From assembly GCF_030285625.1 (NCBI RefSeq), contig NZ_CP127294.1:8278001-8342000 (forward strand): DNA of 64,000 bases, in the 5' to 3' direction. A program made the position numbers and the translations under genes. This stretch comes from Amycolatopsis sp. 2-15. GTDB taxonomy: Bacteria; Actinomycetota; Actinomycetes; Mycobacteriales; Pseudonocardiaceae. The notes under the pieces are model-generated. The model made no database searches. It was not told the DNA's origin and worked only from the letters and a program-made list of their open reading frames with translations. Shown one piece after another: positions 1-9,216 of the stretch (the stretch's first letter is position 1; each line of letters starts with the position of its first letter).

Positions 1-193
1 GGGCAACAGGTCGGCGGTGGTCCCGTCGGCGTCCCGCCGCACGAGCTGCACCCGCCCGCCCTCGGACGGCCGCGCCTCCGACCACACCACGGCGCCGCCG
101 TCCGCCCGCACATCCGTGACGCGCACCGCGCTCTGCGTGATCAGGCCGGCGGTGAACGGCGTGGCCCAGGAACCGAACTCGGAGATCTGCACG
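1..193 (-). CDS. S9 family peptidase, N-terminal fragment
   Basis: Only the first 64 codons are present; the gene leaves the window on the left. The start is GTG at 193. An in-frame TAG lies four codons upstream, so no earlier start is possible. The protein opens with ISEFGSW and continues into SEARPSEGG and LVRRDADG, the pattern of the first propeller blade of acylaminoacyl/dipeptidyl peptidases (S9). The catalytic alpha/beta-hydrolase domain would lie outside the window. The family cleaves short peptides in the cytoplasm. The family call rests only on this short N-terminal pattern. Confidence 0.6.
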
Positions 194-476
194 GCGCCAC
201 GCTAGCCGATCTCCCGCACCCCAGGGGCCGCGTTGCACCCGTTGCCCCGCAACAATGCCGGATCGACCACGGACGGCGGATGCCGCAGGTGCGTGGGGGC
301 GCCGCCTACGCGGTCGTCGTTGCCCAGTCGGCCGCACGCGTGTCGGAGCCAAGCGCGGGACCTACTCCACACCGAGTCCGGACGGCCTCCGCTGTTTACC
401 GCCCGCCACCTGCCGGCAGCTCAGCTCACGACCCATGCCCTCATCACAGCAGCAGGGTCGCGCCGAATTCCGACCG

Positions 477-735
477 AGTACGTCGATGTTGTCCTTCAGC
501 AGCACCGGTATCCCAGTCAACGGGCCGTGGTCACCCGCGAGCAACCGCTGGTCGGCCGCCTCCGCGTCGGCGAGGCGCCGGGATTCAGCGCGCGCTCCGC
601 GTGCAGCGCCGGGCCCCGCTCGTCGAGTGCCGCGATGCGGTCGAGGCACGCGCGGGCGAGGGCCACGGCGGAAAGCTGCCGCGTGATCAGCAGCTCGGTC
701 AGCTGCGCGACGGTCACCGTCTCGAGGTTGAGCAC
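477..735 (-). pseudogene. Amidase N-terminal remnant
   Basis: A GTG start at 735 opens a protein beginning VLNLETVTVAQLTELL. It resembles the N-terminal helices of amidase-signature enzymes: ALARACLDRIAALDERGP, then in another frame QRLLAGDHGPLTGIPVLLKD. One frameshift near 575-580 separates the halves. Similarity ends after the KDNIDV motif, just before the Ser-Ser-Lys catalytic core, so the enzyme is both frameshifted and truncated. It lies directly downstream of the ycsI-like gene on the same strand; allophanate or amide hydrolases are common partners there. The stretch 194-476 shows no other recognisable gene. Confidence 0.6.
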
Positions 736-744
736 CGCGAAGTC

Positions 745-1527
745 TCACACGGCGTACGTGTAATCCGGCACATCCGTGACGAACATGTACCCCGGCGCGT
801 GCGTGATCGCGAACGGCGGCTTCGACCGCATGATGGCGGCCTGCGGGGTCACGCCGCACGCCCAGAACACCGGCACCTCGCCCTCCCGGATCTCCACGGG
901 GTCGCCGAAGTCGGGCTTCGACAGGTCCTCGATGCCGAGCGCCTCGGGTGCTCCGATGTGGACCGGCGCGCCGTGCACGGACGGGAACTGGCCGGAGATG
1001 CGCACGGCGTCGGCGACGCGGTCGGCGGCGATCGGGCGCATCGAGACGACCATGGGGCCGCTCAGGCGGCCCGCGGGGGCGCACTCACGGGAAGTCTTGT
1101 ACATCGAGACGTTCTGGCCCTTGCTGATGTGGCGGACCTCGATGCCCGCGGCGACCATGGGCGTCTCGAACGTGTAGCTGCAGCCGATGAGGAACGTGAC
1201 CAGGTCGTCGTTCCAGTACTCCAGCACGTCGTCAGGCTCGTCGACCAGCTCGCCATCGCGCCAGACGCGGTAGGCGCCGACGTCGGTGCGCAGGTCGGCG
1301 CCTGGCGCGAGGTCGGTGTGGGGGCTGCCGGTGTCGGTGACGCCGATGATCGGGCACGGCTTGGGGTTGCGCTGGCCGAACAGGAGCGCGTCGTAGGCGT
1401 ACTCGCGCGGCACGATGATCATGTTGGCCTGGGCGTAGCCCGGCGCCCAGCCGGCGGTCGGCACACGCAGGCCGCCGCGGAAGGCTTCACGGGATTCGGC
1501 CGGGCTCAGAGCGGGGGTGACAGTCAT
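745..1527 (-). CDS. YcsI-family putative hydro-lyase (DUF1445)
   Basis: This 260-residue protein belongs to the YcsI/DUF1445 putative hydro-lyase family, known as D-glutamate-cyclase-like. Family-typical stretches are [18 protein letters not shown] near residue 23, ACGVTPQAA and the C-terminal [15 protein letters not shown] 1527 is chosen because GAGGAG sits about 7 bases upstream; a TTG one codon earlier is less likely. It starts 10 bases after the Nramp-like gene, so the two are probably co-transcribed. Bacillus has a comparable ycsG-ycsI pair near 5-oxoprolinase genes. The substrate here is unknown. Confidence 0.82.
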   Translation of the reverse strand: MTVTPALSPAESREAFRGGLRVPTAGWAPGYAQANMIIVPREYAYDALLFGQRNPKPCPIIGVTDTGSPHTDLAPGADLRTDVGAYRVWRDGELVDEPDDVLEYWNDDLVTFLIGCSYTFETPMVAAGIEVRHISKGQNVSMYKTSRECAPAGRLSGPMVVSMRPIAADRVADAVRISGQFPSVHGAPVHIGAPEALGIEDLSKPDFGDPVEIREGEVPVFWACGVTPQAAIMRSKPPFAITHAPGYMFVTDVPDYTYAV

Positions 1528-1537
1528 CAACAGCTCC

Positions 1538-2770
1538 TCAGGAGAAGATCGAACCGAGTGAGGTCAGGGATTCGACGGCGGCGTACGCGGTGAACAGCCA
1601 GGCGGCGATGCCGACGCCGAGCAGCACCTTCGGGTAGCGGTAGCCCGCGATCAGGTCGCGGCGGCGCAGCGCCACCCACAGGATGATGGCCAGGCCGATC
1701 GGCAGCACGAGCCCGTTGATCGCGCCGGCGAACACCAGCATCGACTGCGGCGTCTGGCCCGCGGCGATGAACACGATCGTCGCGAGGCCGATCAGCACGA
1801 TCACCGCGCGGTTGAAGTGCGTGCGCACCGGCTTGACGTAGGACTGCAGGAACGTGGCGGTGGTGTAGGAGTTGCCGATCACACTCGTCATCCCGGCGGC
1901 CCAGAACACCAGGCCGAACAGGTGCAGCCCCACGGTGCCGAACGCGGAGAGGAAGGCCGAGCCCGCGGCGTCGTTCTTGTTGGCCAGCGTCGCACCGGTC
2001 GCGACCACGCCGAAGAAGCCGAGGAACAGCACGATCCGCAGCACACAGGCCACGAGGATGCCGGTCCACGCGCCGCGGTTGATGCGCTTGAGGTTCGCCA
2101 CCCCGGTGATGCCGGCGTCGATCAGCCGGTGCGCGCCGGAGTAGGTGATGAACCCGCCGACGGTGCCGCCGATCAGCGTGAGGATCGGCAGGAACGGCAG
2201 GCCCTTCGGGTCGACGGTGCCCACCGCGGCCTGGCCCACGGGCGGCGCCGTGGCCACGACCAGCGCGATGATCAGCGCGATCTTCACGAACCCGAGCACC
2301 ACCATCACCCGGTCCACGGCCGTGAGCACCGAGCGGACCAGGAAGATCGCGATGGTGAGGATGCCGCTGATCGCCGCGCCGATCCGCGGGTCGATGCCCA
2401 GCAGGTTGTGCAGGCCGAGGCCGGTGCCGGCGATGTTGCCGATGTTGAACACCACCGCGCCCAGCACGACGAACACCGTGAGCACCTGGCCGGCGCCCGG
2501 GAACACCTTGCTCGCGATGTCCTGCGCGCGCTGCCCCGAGATGCCGAGGATGCGCCACACGTTGAGCTGCACGGCGACGTCGATGATCATCGAGACCACC
2601 ACCGCACACGCGAACGAGGCCCCGTAGAGCACGGTGAACGAGGCGGTCTGGGTGATGAACCCAGGTCCTGCCGCGCTCATGGCCATCAGCAGTGCCGCGC
2701 CGAACAGCGGCGGCACGCGCAGCCTGCCCGGCCGGGCCTGCCGGTCGTCGGTACTGGTCACGCTGTCCAT
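1538..2770 (-). CDS. Nramp-family (YcsG-like) membrane transporter
   Basis: A 410-residue integral membrane protein with about eleven hydrophobic segments. The first segment carries [14 protein letters not shown], the position of the Nramp metal-binding motif DPGN, but Asp and Asn are absent. This fits the divergent YcsG-like branch rather than a classical manganese/iron importer. It is the first gene of a two-gene operon with the ycsI-like gene and is divergent from the creatininase operon across a palindrome at 2816-2834. The likely role is proton-coupled uptake of a small molecule or ion used by the neighbouring enzymes; the substrate cannot be read from sequence. Confidence 0.8.
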   Translation of the reverse strand: MDSVTSTDDRQARPGRLRVPPLFGAALLMAMSAAGPGFITQTASFTVLYGASFACAVVVSMIIDVAVQLNVWRILGISGQRAQDIASKVFPGAGQVLTVFVVLGAVVFNIGNIAGTGLGLHNLLGIDPRIGAAISGILTIAIFLVRSVLTAVDRVMVVLGFVKIALIIALVVATAPPVGQAAVGTVDPKGLPFLPILTLIGGTVGGFITYSGAHRLIDAGITGVANLKRINRGAWTGILVACVLRIVLFLGFFGVVATGATLANKNDAAGSAFLSAFGTVGLHLFGLVFWAAGMTSVIGNSYTTATFLQSYVKPVRTHFNRAVIVLIGLATIVFIAAGQTPQSMLVFAGAINGLVLPIGLAIILWVALRRRDLIAGYRYPKVLLGVGIAAWLFTAYAAVESLTSLGSIFS

Positions 2771-2815
2771 CCCACTCCTTGGTCCCGATTGGCGGGGGTT
2801 GCCGCGCAGCTTAAG

Positions 2816-2834
2816 TTAGACGTCTGACGTCTTA
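2816..2834. promoter_or_regulatory. Near-perfect 19-bp palindrome, probable GntR operator
   Basis: TTAGACGTCTGACGTCTTA has two 9-base arms around a central T that match at 8 of 9 positions. It sits between the divergent Nramp-like and creatininase genes, 29 bases before the creatininase start. A GntR/UTRA regulator is encoded two genes into that operon, so the site is the natural candidate for its operator. Binding is inferred, not shown. Confidence 0.6.
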
Positions 2835-2863
2835 CGACCTGTTTCACCATTTGGGAGGTATCC

Positions 2864-3685
2864 GTGGCGGACACCCTGCCTTCGGTCTGGATCCAGGACC
2901 TGACCTGGGAAGAAGTGAGCTCGTACCTGGAGCACGAGCGGATCGTGATCGTGCCGATCGGCAGTACCGAGCAGCACGGCCCGGCCGGTGTGCTGGGGGT
3001 CGACTCCTACGTGGCCATCACGTTGGCCGAGGACGTGGCCGAGCGCAAGGGCGTGCTGGTCGCGCCCCCCATCTGGTACGGCGACTCGTCGCACCACGGC
3101 GCGTTCCCCGGCACCATCACGGTGCGCCCGGACACGCTGACGCTGCTGATCCGCGACGTCGCCCGCAGCCTCGCGCGCCACGGCTTCACCCGCATCATCC
3201 TGCTCAACGGGCACAAGGGCTCGAACCTGCCCGCACTCAACAGCGCCGTGCGCGTGCTGCACGACGAGGAGCTGCCCGAGGTGCTCTTCGCCGTCGCGGA
3301 CCCGCTGCACCTGGCGCGGTCGGCCTCGCCGACGATCAAGGAGACCAACGAGCACCACGCCGGTGAGCTCGAGCTCTCCCACGTGCACTACCGCTACCCG
3401 GGCAAGATCCGCACCGACCGCCTCACCGACGCCTCCGTCGACTTCGACAAGGTCTTCGGCGGCTTCGTCGGCAACGACCTGTTCGGCCCGGCGCCCGACG
3501 GCGTCGAGATCATCTGGTCCGGCGACGAGCAGCGCGCGTTCACCCCGACCGGCTCGTTCAGCTCGTCGAAGGGCCTCTCCGAGGACAAGGGCAAGCGTTA
3601 CCACGACCACATCGTCGGGCGCCTGGGCGAGCTGGTCGACTGGCTGCGCACGTACGACGGCCCCATCGGCCGCCGCGAGGACTGA
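2864..3685 (+). CDS. Creatininase-family amidohydrolase
   Basis: This 273-residue enzyme belongs to the creatininase family, which opens cyclic or linear amides with a two-metal site. The family motif GSTEQHGP is at residues 33-40, placing Glu36, His38 and Asp47 at the spacing of the known metal ligands. LNGHKGSN at 114-121 supplies the next His, although the usual HGGN is HKGS here. GTG 2864 has GGGAGG 7 bases upstream. It is the first gene of an operon with a GntR regulator (3 bases later), an MFS transporter and a luciferase-like oxidoreductase. Creatinine itself is not certain as substrate. Confidence 0.85.
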   Translation: MADTLPSVWIQDLTWEEVSSYLEHERIVIVPIGSTEQHGPAGVLGVDSYVAITLAEDVAERKGVLVAPPIWYGDSSHHGAFPGTITVRPDTLTLLIRDVARSLARHGFTRIILLNGHKGSNLPALNSAVRVLHDEELPEVLFAVADPLHLARSASPTIKETNEHHAGELELSHVHYRYPGKIRTDRLTDASVDFDKVFGGFVGNDLFGPAPDGVEIIWSGDEQRAFTPTGSFSSSKGLSEDKGKRYHDHIVGRLGELVDWLRTYDGPIGRRED

Positions 3686-3688
3686 CCC

Positions 3689-4465
3689 GTGGTCACGCGG
3701 ATCCACCCCGAACCGGCGCTGCCGGCCGACCTCACGGCGATCACGTCCGACGCGTACCGGCAGGTCAAGGACCGGCTGCGCGAGGTGATCACCCGGCTCG
3801 GCGAGGCGGGCCGGCTGCGGCTGCCGTCGGAGGCGGAGCTCTCGGCCGCGCTCGGCGTCAGCCGGGCCACGCTGCGCTCGGCTCTGCAGTCGCTGCAGAA
3901 GGAGGGGCGGATCCGCCGGCTGCACGGCCACGGCACGTTCATCAACCGCCACGCGCTGGGCCTCGGCGCCAACCTCGCGGAGGCGGGCGCGTTCCTTGAT
4001 CTGCTCGCCGAGGCGGGTCACGAGGCGTCGGTGAGCACGGCCGACCAGCGCGTGGTGGCGCTCGAGGCGGACGTGGCCACGTCGCTCGAGATCCGCGCCG
4101 GCGAGCAGGCGCTGCGGATCGAGCGCGTCTTCGCCGCTTCGGGCGAGCCGGCGGTGCACAGCGTGGACCACTTCCCGGCCCCGCTGCTCGGCGAGAACCC
4201 GCGGGTGCTGGAGCCCGCGCAGTCGACGTTCGAGTTCGTGGAGCGCCACCTCGGCCCGCCAGTGTGCTACTCCGTGGCCGAAGTCCGGCCGGTGCTGCCG
4301 CCGCCGGAAGTCGCCGCGGCGCTGAAGATCCCGGCGGCGCAGCCGTTGCTTCGGTTGCGCCACACCCACATCCGGGCCGACGAGCAGCCCGTGGCCGTCA
4401 CGGTCGCGCACGTCAACGACGAATACCTGCGTTTCTCGGTGATCCGGACCTACCTCGATGAGTGA
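3689..4465 (+). CDS. GntR/HutC-family transcriptional regulator (UTRA domain)
   Basis: The protein has 258 residues. A winged helix lies around residues 20-80 with LPSEAELSAALGVSRATL, the GntR helix-turn-helix. A C-terminal UTRA effector domain follows, with IERVFAASGEPAVHS and LRLRHTHIRADEQPV. The gene starts 3 bases after the creatininase stop and ends 3 bases before the MFS start, so it sits inside the operon it probably controls. The palindrome at 2816-2834 is the likely operator and the operon substrate or product the likely effector. Both are inferences from position. Confidence 0.88.
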   Translation: MVTRIHPEPALPADLTAITSDAYRQVKDRLREVITRLGEAGRLRLPSEAELSAALGVSRATLRSALQSLQKEGRIRRLHGHGTFINRHALGLGANLAEAGAFLDLLAEAGHEASVSTADQRVVALEADVATSLEIRAGEQALRIERVFAASGEPAVHSVDHFPAPLLGENPRVLEPAQSTFEFVERHLGPPVCYSVAEVRPVLPPPEVAAALKIPAAQPLLRLRHTHIRADEQPVAVTVAHVNDEYLRFSVIRTYLDE

Positions 4466-4468
4466 GAG

Positions 4469-5713
4469 ATGACCACACTGGCCAACTCGCCGCGGCTCGA
4501 CCGCAAGGCGTGGGGCGTGCTGGCGCTGACCCTGGTGTTCTGGGTCGCCGACGGCTACGACACATTCGTGCTGCTGATCACCGCGCGGCCGACGCTCACC
4601 GAGCTGCTGCCGCACGACCAGCTGCCGCACCTTACGACGTACCAGGGTTACCTGGTCGCCATCACGCTCGCGGGCTGGGCGACGGGCGGCATCGTGGGCG
4701 GCGTGCTCGGCGACCGGCTGGGCCGGCGGCGGACCATGATCGTGGCGGTCGCCGTGTACAGCGTCTTCACGGCGTGCTCGGCGTTGTCCGGGAACTGGTG
4801 GATCTTCGGGCTCACGCGGTTCCTGACCGGGCTCGGGATCGGCGCCGAGTGGGGCGTGGGCACTTCGCTGCTGCAGGAGGTGTGGCCGGAGCGCTGGCGG
4901 GCCCGGGGCGCCGGCCTGCTGCAGGCCGGGTTCTCCGTCGGCGGCGTGCTCGTGTCGGGCCTGTGGGTGCTGCTCGGCTCGACGCTCGGGCTGTCGTGGC
5001 GCTGGATGTACCTGTTCGGCGTGATTCCGCTCGTCGTGGTGCTGCTCGTGCGCCGCAGCATCCCCGAATCCCCGCGCTGGGCGGCGCAACGCAAGCGAAA
5101 AGTCGGGCTCGGCGAGCTGCTGGCGCCCGGCGTGCGGCGCAATTTCCTGGGCGCGCTGGCGGTTTCGATCGCGATCACCGGCGGCTGGTGGGCGGTGAGC
5201 TCCTTCCTGCCCAGCTTCGTCGGCGGCCTCGTCGACGATCCGAAGCGGATCGCGTTCTACACGGGCTGGGCCGGGGCGCTGTACAACCTCGGCGAGATCG
5301 CGGGCTGCATCCTGCTCGGGTTCCTCGCCGAGAGCTGGGGCCGCAAGCTCACGATCCAGGTGTACTTCGCCGGGTGCGTGGCGATCGTGCCCATCGTGTT
5401 CCTGCTGGTGCACGACGCGGCGACCGCGACGTGGCTGCAGCTGATCGCCGGGTTCCTCACCGGTGGCGTGTACAGCTGGTACACCGTGCACACGCCGGAG
5501 CTGTTCTCCACGTCGATCCGCGCGACGGCGATCAGCGTGGTGTTCAGCGGTTCGCGTTACCTCGCCATGGCCGGCGCCGTGCTGATCGGCCCGCTGGCCT
5601 CGGCCGTGGGCGGCTTCGGCCACGCCGCCGCGATCTTCGCCCCGATCTACCTGCTCGGCATGCTCGCCGTGCTGTTCCTGCCCGAGACCAAGGGCAAACC
5701 CCTGCCGGACTGA
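4469..5713 (+). CDS. MFS transporter, metabolite:H+ symporter type
   Basis: A 414-residue, 12-segment major facilitator protein. The loop after segment 2 carries GDRLGRRRTMI, the MFS A motif, and SIPESPRWAA follows segment 6, as in the sugar/metabolite:proton symporter group. Segment 1 has the acidic VADGYDTF. It lies between the GntR gene and the LLM oxidoreductase in one operon, so it probably imports the compound degraded by the creatininase and oxidoreductase. Its stop codon lies inside a 19-base tandem duplication (5704-5735). Confidence 0.88.
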   Translation: MTTLANSPRLDRKAWGVLALTLVFWVADGYDTFVLLITARPTLTELLPHDQLPHLTTYQGYLVAITLAGWATGGIVGGVLGDRLGRRRTMIVAVAVYSVFTACSALSGNWWIFGLTRFLTGLGIGAEWGVGTSLLQEVWPERWRARGAGLLQAGFSVGGVLVSGLWVLLGSTLGLSWRWMYLFGVIPLVVVLLVRRSIPESPRWAAQRKRKVGLGELLAPGVRRNFLGALAVSIAITGGWWAVSSFLPSFVGGLVDDPKRIAFYTGWAGALYNLGEIAGCILLGFLAESWGRKLTIQVYFAGCVAIVPIVFLLVHDAATATWLQLIAGFLTGGVYSWYTVHTPELFSTSIRATAISVVFSGSRYLAMAGAVLIGPLASAVGGFGHAAAIFAPIYLLGMLAVLFLPETKGKPLPD

Positions 5714-5735
5714 GTGTTTCTCGCCGGACTGAGTG
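5704..5735. repeat. 19-bp-period tandem duplication over the MFS stop codon
   Basis: GCCGGACTGAGTG occurs at 5704-5716 and again at 5723-5735. The first copy contains the MFS stop codon. It is a small recent-looking duplication in the 48-base gap between the MFS and LLM genes. Confidence 0.7.
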
Positions 5736-5761
5736 CCTGTCGCTGGAAGAAAGGACCACCC

Positions 5762-6754
5762 ATGACCGTGAAGGTCGACATCCGGGTTCCCGTCGGCCGC
5801 CCGCTGCCCGAGCTGACGAAGTTCATCGTGTCGTGTGAAGAGGCCGGGTTCAACGGCGTCGGCGTGCACGATCACCACCACTCGGGCCGCGACGTCTACT
5901 CCGCCCTGACGCTGGCCGCGGCGGCGACGTCGAAGCTGCAGCTGTACCCGGCCACCACCAATACGGTGACGCGCCACCCGCTCGTGCTCGCCGCGATCGC
6001 GAACTCGCTCGCCGAGATCGGCCCCGGTCGCGTGCTGCTCACGCTCGCGCCGGGGTTCCTCTCCGTCGAGAAGGCCGGCCGGCCGCAAGGGCGGCGCGAG
6101 CAGCTCGGCGAGGCGGTCACCGCCATCCGCCAGCTCGTGGCCGGCGAAACGGCCACTGTGGACGGTCACGAGATCAAGATGAACAACGTGGCCAAGCCCG
6201 CGCCTGGGATCTTCGTGCTCGCCGCCGGGCCGAAGATGCTGGAGCTGGCCGGCGAGGTCGCCGACGGCGTGGTGATGCTCGCGGGCCTGCACCCGGACAG
6301 CATCGAAGCGGCGCGCTCGCACGTGCGCGCGGGCGCCCTGCGCGCCGGCCGCGCGCCGGAGTCGGTGCAGGAGATCCTCATCGTGCCCACCGCGATCGAG
6401 CCGTTCGACACCGCGCGCGAGTGGGTGCGGCGCTACTTCCGGCCGGACAAGCCGTTCCTCAACTACCCGAGCACCGCCAACCTGCGCTGGCTGCGCGCGG
6501 CCGGCCTCGACATCCCCGAGGACCACGACCCGACCGCGTTCACCGCCGCGCAGGCCAAGGAGATCAGCGAGGCGTTCGGGCTGTTCGGGCCCGCGGAGTA
6601 CTGCGCGGAGCGGCTCCTGCAGGCACGCGAGGAATCGGGGGTGGAGCACGTGTTCTTCTTCCCTTCGCACACGGCCGAAAGCGGCTACGACCTGCCGGAG
6701 GCTGACGTCGCCGCGTTCGCCGACGTCATCGGCCCCCGACTGGCCGCGGGCTAG
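5762..6754 (+). CDS. LLM-class flavin/F420-dependent oxidoreductase
   Basis: A 330-residue luciferase-like TIM-barrel oxidoreductase. The N-terminal half shows GFNGVGVHDHHHSGRDVYSA and ALTLAAAATSKLQLYPATT, then GPGRVLLTLAPGFLSVEK, the pattern of F420-dependent tetrahydromethanopterin-reductase-like enzymes. ATG 5762 is preceded by GAAAGGA; an upstream in-frame ATG would place the start in the MFS gene. It closes the creatininase operon. The cofactor could be F420H2 or FMNH2. Its stop codon shares the tetranucleotide CTAG with the stop of the opposite-strand gene. Confidence 0.85.
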   Translation: MTVKVDIRVPVGRPLPELTKFIVSCEEAGFNGVGVHDHHHSGRDVYSALTLAAAATSKLQLYPATTNTVTRHPLVLAAIANSLAEIGPGRVLLTLAPGFLSVEKAGRPQGRREQLGEAVTAIRQLVAGETATVDGHEIKMNNVAKPAPGIFVLAAGPKMLELAGEVADGVVMLAGLHPDSIEAARSHVRAGALRAGRAPESVQEILIVPTAIEPFDTAREWVRRYFRPDKPFLNYPSTANLRWLRAAGLDIPEDHDPTAFTAAQAKEISEAFGLFGPAEYCAERLLQAREESGVEHVFFFPSHTAESGYDLPEADVAAFADVIGPRLAAG

Positions 6755-7197
6755 CTTCCGCTTACGGGAACCGCTTCGCCCAGCGCCTGGATCACCGCGA
6801 GCGAGTCGAGGTAGTCGCGCCAGTGCACGACCTTGCCGTTCGCGAGGGTGACGATGGAGACGAAGCGGTTCTCGTAAGGCCGGCCGGTTTTGACGATCCG
6901 GCCGCGCACCGAGTATTCGAGCGTGACGACGGACTTCTCGCGGTCGTGGTGCACCGCCAGGTCGCCGGCCCCTTCGAGCACGATGGCGTCGCCGTAGCCA
7001 CGGTAGAGCTCGGCCAGCGCTTCGCGGCCGTCGACCCGTTTCGGATAGCCGGGCACGGTGACGACGAACTCGGTGACGAGGTCTTCGGCGAGCAGGTCGA
7101 AGAAGTGCTCGCCTTCGGCGTGGCCCGCGAGGCCTTCCTCGATGACACCGAAAAACGGGTCGAGGGCGGCGAAGTCTTCGAGGTGTTCCACGGTCAT
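6751..7197 (-). CDS. NTF2-like/SnoaL-like protein
   Basis: A 148-residue cone-fold protein of the NTF2-like superfamily (SnoaL, ketosteroid isomerase). FFDLLAEDLVTEFVVTVPGYP and REALAELYRGYG are followed by strands ending VVHWRDYLDSLAVIQALG, a typical SnoaL-like C-terminus. ATG 7197 has AGGACA upstream; an earlier in-frame start would add an unconserved tail. It converges on the LLM gene, and the two stop codons share CTAG. Members bind or isomerise small hydrophobic molecules; no specific ligand can be named. Confidence 0.75.
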   Translation of the reverse strand: MTVEHLEDFAALDPFFGVIEEGLAGHAEGEHFFDLLAEDLVTEFVVTVPGYPKRVDGREALAELYRGYGDAIVLEGAGDLAVHHDREKSVVTLEYSVRGRIVKTGRPYENRFVSIVTLANGKVVHWRDYLDSLAVIQALGEAVPVSGS

Positions 7198-7314
7198 GGG
7201 GTGTCCTGTTCTCGATCCGGGGTTTGTCCCGCAACCGAGAACGGTAGGACCCGGCACCGACAGTTCCGGCCGCCGCGGCTTCCCTCGATCCGGTGAACCG
7301 ACCTGCCCTCGACG

Positions 7315-7650
7315 CTACTTCGTCAGCGTCCTCATCAACTCCACCAAGCCGCCGGCCCCCGCAACTGCCCGACCAGTCACCGCGTCGGCCGGGGGGTCGC
7401 GTTCCGTCATGGCCGCGGCGAAGAGGTCAATGTCCCGGAGTTCGACCTTGCCGAGGTGCGCCACGTTTCCCGCGGTGAGGGCCTCGCCGAGGGCGGAGAG
7501 GGTGACGGCGGCCGGCAACCGCGGGTCGTCGACGCCCGGGCCGACGCAGGCGCGCAGCGTCGCCACGCCGTCGGCCGTCGTCAGCGCGTGCGTCGTGTCC
7601 ACACCGGCGACGGTAACCGCGGCCGGCGCCGGAAAACCTGGCCCTGCCAC
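7315..7650 (-). CDS. Hypothetical protein, possibly a fragment
   Basis: An open frame of about 111 residues from a GTG at 7650 to a TAG at 7315. From VTVAGVDTTHALTTADG onward the third codon positions are almost all G or C, which supports real coding. The text ends ELRDIDLFAAAMTERD followed by a glycine-rich tail. I do not recognise the family. No good ribosome site precedes the GTG, and the frame upstream loses coding character, so this may be the 3' part of a truncated gene. It is divergent from the broken aldo/keto reductase. Confidence 0.35.
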   Translation of the reverse strand: MAGPGFPAPAAVTVAGVDTTHALTTADGVATLRACVGPGVDDPRLPAAVTLSALGEALTAGNVAHLGKVELRDIDLFAAAMTERDPPADAVTGRAVAGAGGLVELMRTLTK

Positions 7651-7752
7651 TCCCAGGAAAACGAGGACCGTCCCCTCCCCCGCCGCGCGAGCGCATGGTG
7701 GAACGCAGGCGGGACAGCCGCCCGGAAGACCCAGCAGGAAAGGCATCCGGCC

Positions 7753-8621
7753 ATGGCCGACAGCGTTTCCCGGCGGCACGCTCACCCTCGCCGACGACCT
7801 CACCCTCAGCCCCATGGGCTACGGCGCCATGCCGCTGGCCGGCCCCGGCGTCTTCGGTCCGCCGAAGGACCACGACGAGGCCATCGCGGTGCTGCGCGAA
7901 GCGGTCGAGCGCGGCATCCCCCCATATCGACACCAGCGACTTCTACGGCCCGGTCGTGACCAACGAGCTCATCAAGGAAGCGCTGCACCCCTACCCCGCC
8001 GACCTGCGCATCGTCACGAAGGTCGGCGCGCGCCGCGACCCGGACGGCGCGTGGATCCCGTCGCTGGAGCCGGAAGACCTCAAGGCGCAGGTGCGCGAGA
8101 ACCTGCAGCACCTCGGCCTCGACGTGCTCGACGTGGTGAACCTGCGCGTCGGCGCCCATGAGGGCCCGGACGACACCCCGCTCGGCGAGGAGATCGGCGT
8201 GCTGGCCGAGCTGCGCGAGCAGGGCCTGATCCGCCACCTCGGGCTCAGCGGCGTCTCGGCCGCGCAGCTCACCGAGGCGCAGGCCATCGCGCCCGTGGTC
8301 GCGGTGCAGAACCAGTACAACCTGGTCACCCGCGACGACGACGCCCTCGTGGCACGTTGCGCCGCGGAGCACATCGCGTTCGCGGCGTTCTTCCCGCTCG
8401 GCGGCTTCAGCCCGCTGCAGTCGGAGACGCTGGCCAAGGTCGCCGCGAACCTCGGTGCGTCGCCGCAGCAGGTCGCGCTCGCGTGGCTGCTGCAGCGCTC
8501 CGCCACGACCGTGCTGATCCCCGGCACGTCGTCGCGTGGGCACCTGCGCGAGAATATCGCCGCGGCCGACCTCGTGCTGCCGGCCGAAGCGGTGGCGGAG
8601 CTCGACGCCATCGGCGTCTGA
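7753..8621 (+). pseudogene. Aldo/keto reductase with two +1 insertions
   Basis: Joining three frames gives a complete aldo/keto reductase of about 285 residues, an NADPH-dependent TIM-barrel enzyme. ATG 7753 follows AGGAAAGG. The frame shifts near 7768, where FPGGTLTLADDLTLSPMGYG begins, and again at 7924 in a run of six C. There AVLREAVERGIP must continue as HIDTSDFYGPVVTNELI, with the catalytic Tyr in DFYGP. The rest (VTKVGARRDPDG, QNQYNLVTRDDDAL, LIPGTSSRGHL) is well conserved. Either the gene is recently inactivated or these are sequencing errors. Confidence 0.85.
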
Positions 8622-8668
8622 ACGTCCACAGTGGACCCAACCGCGATCGCGGGGCTAGGCTCACCGGT

Positions 8669-9142
8669 GTGATCACCACGGACGGATACCTGTACCTCGT
8701 CGACCGCGCGCTCGACGGGATGGCGGCCACGCTCACCGAGCTCGGCGACGAGCTCGTGAACGTGCGCCCCGAGGCGGCCGGGACGAACTCGCCGTACGCG
8801 ATCGTCACGCACTGTCTCGGGGTGATGGCGTTCTGGGGCGGCCAGGTCGTCGCGGGCCGCGACGTGGCGCGCGACCGGGCCGCGGAGTTCGAGGCCGCCG
8901 GCCCCGTCGCGCCACTGCTGGAGCGGATGCGGGCGGTCCGGGAGCGTTTCGGCGCCGATGTCGCCGGGTGCACCGCGGCGGCGCCACCGAAGGGCGAGGT
9001 CCCGCCGAAGTACCGCGACACCCCGATCGGCGCGGCTCAGGGCGTCGCGCTGCTGCACGTGTACGAGGAGCTGGCCCAGCACCGCGGCCACCTCGACCTC
9101 ACCCGCGACGTGCTGCTCGGACCCGGCGGGAAAACCGGGTAG
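8669..9142 (+). CDS. DinB-like/mycothiol-dependent isomerase N-domain protein (DUF664)
   Basis: A 157-residue four-helix-bundle protein of the DinB/DUF664 superfamily. It begins VITTDGYLYLVDRALDGMA, then shows NSPYAIVTHCLGVMAFWGG and LLHVYEELAQHRGHLDLTRD. The His residues in THCLG and in the AQHRGHLD stretch are the usual metal ligands. GTG 8669 is in the correct frame directly before the conserved start. Such proteins often use mycothiol or bacillithiol in thiol transfer. It precedes the YCII/sigma pair by 74 bases and may be an independent gene. Confidence 0.78.
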   Translation: MITTDGYLYLVDRALDGMAATLTELGDELVNVRPEAAGTNSPYAIVTHCLGVMAFWGGQVVAGRDVARDRAAEFEAAGPVAPLLERMRAVRERFGADVAGCTAAAPPKGEVPPKYRDTPIGAAQGVALLHVYEELAQHRGHLDLTRDVLLGPGGKTG

Positions 9143-9216
9143 AGGACACCAGGCCGGCTCCGTCCTTACAGTGAGCGTGCCGGCTCGCGGCACGCCGGAA
9201 GGGCGGAGGAGCCACG

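Noticed and set aside
2816..7234. A 1472-codon open frame on the minus strand across the creatininase operon
   Set aside because: It is a mirror of well-supported plus-strand genes, rich in Arg, Gly, His and Gln without any domain; long antisense frames are expected in such GC-rich DNA.
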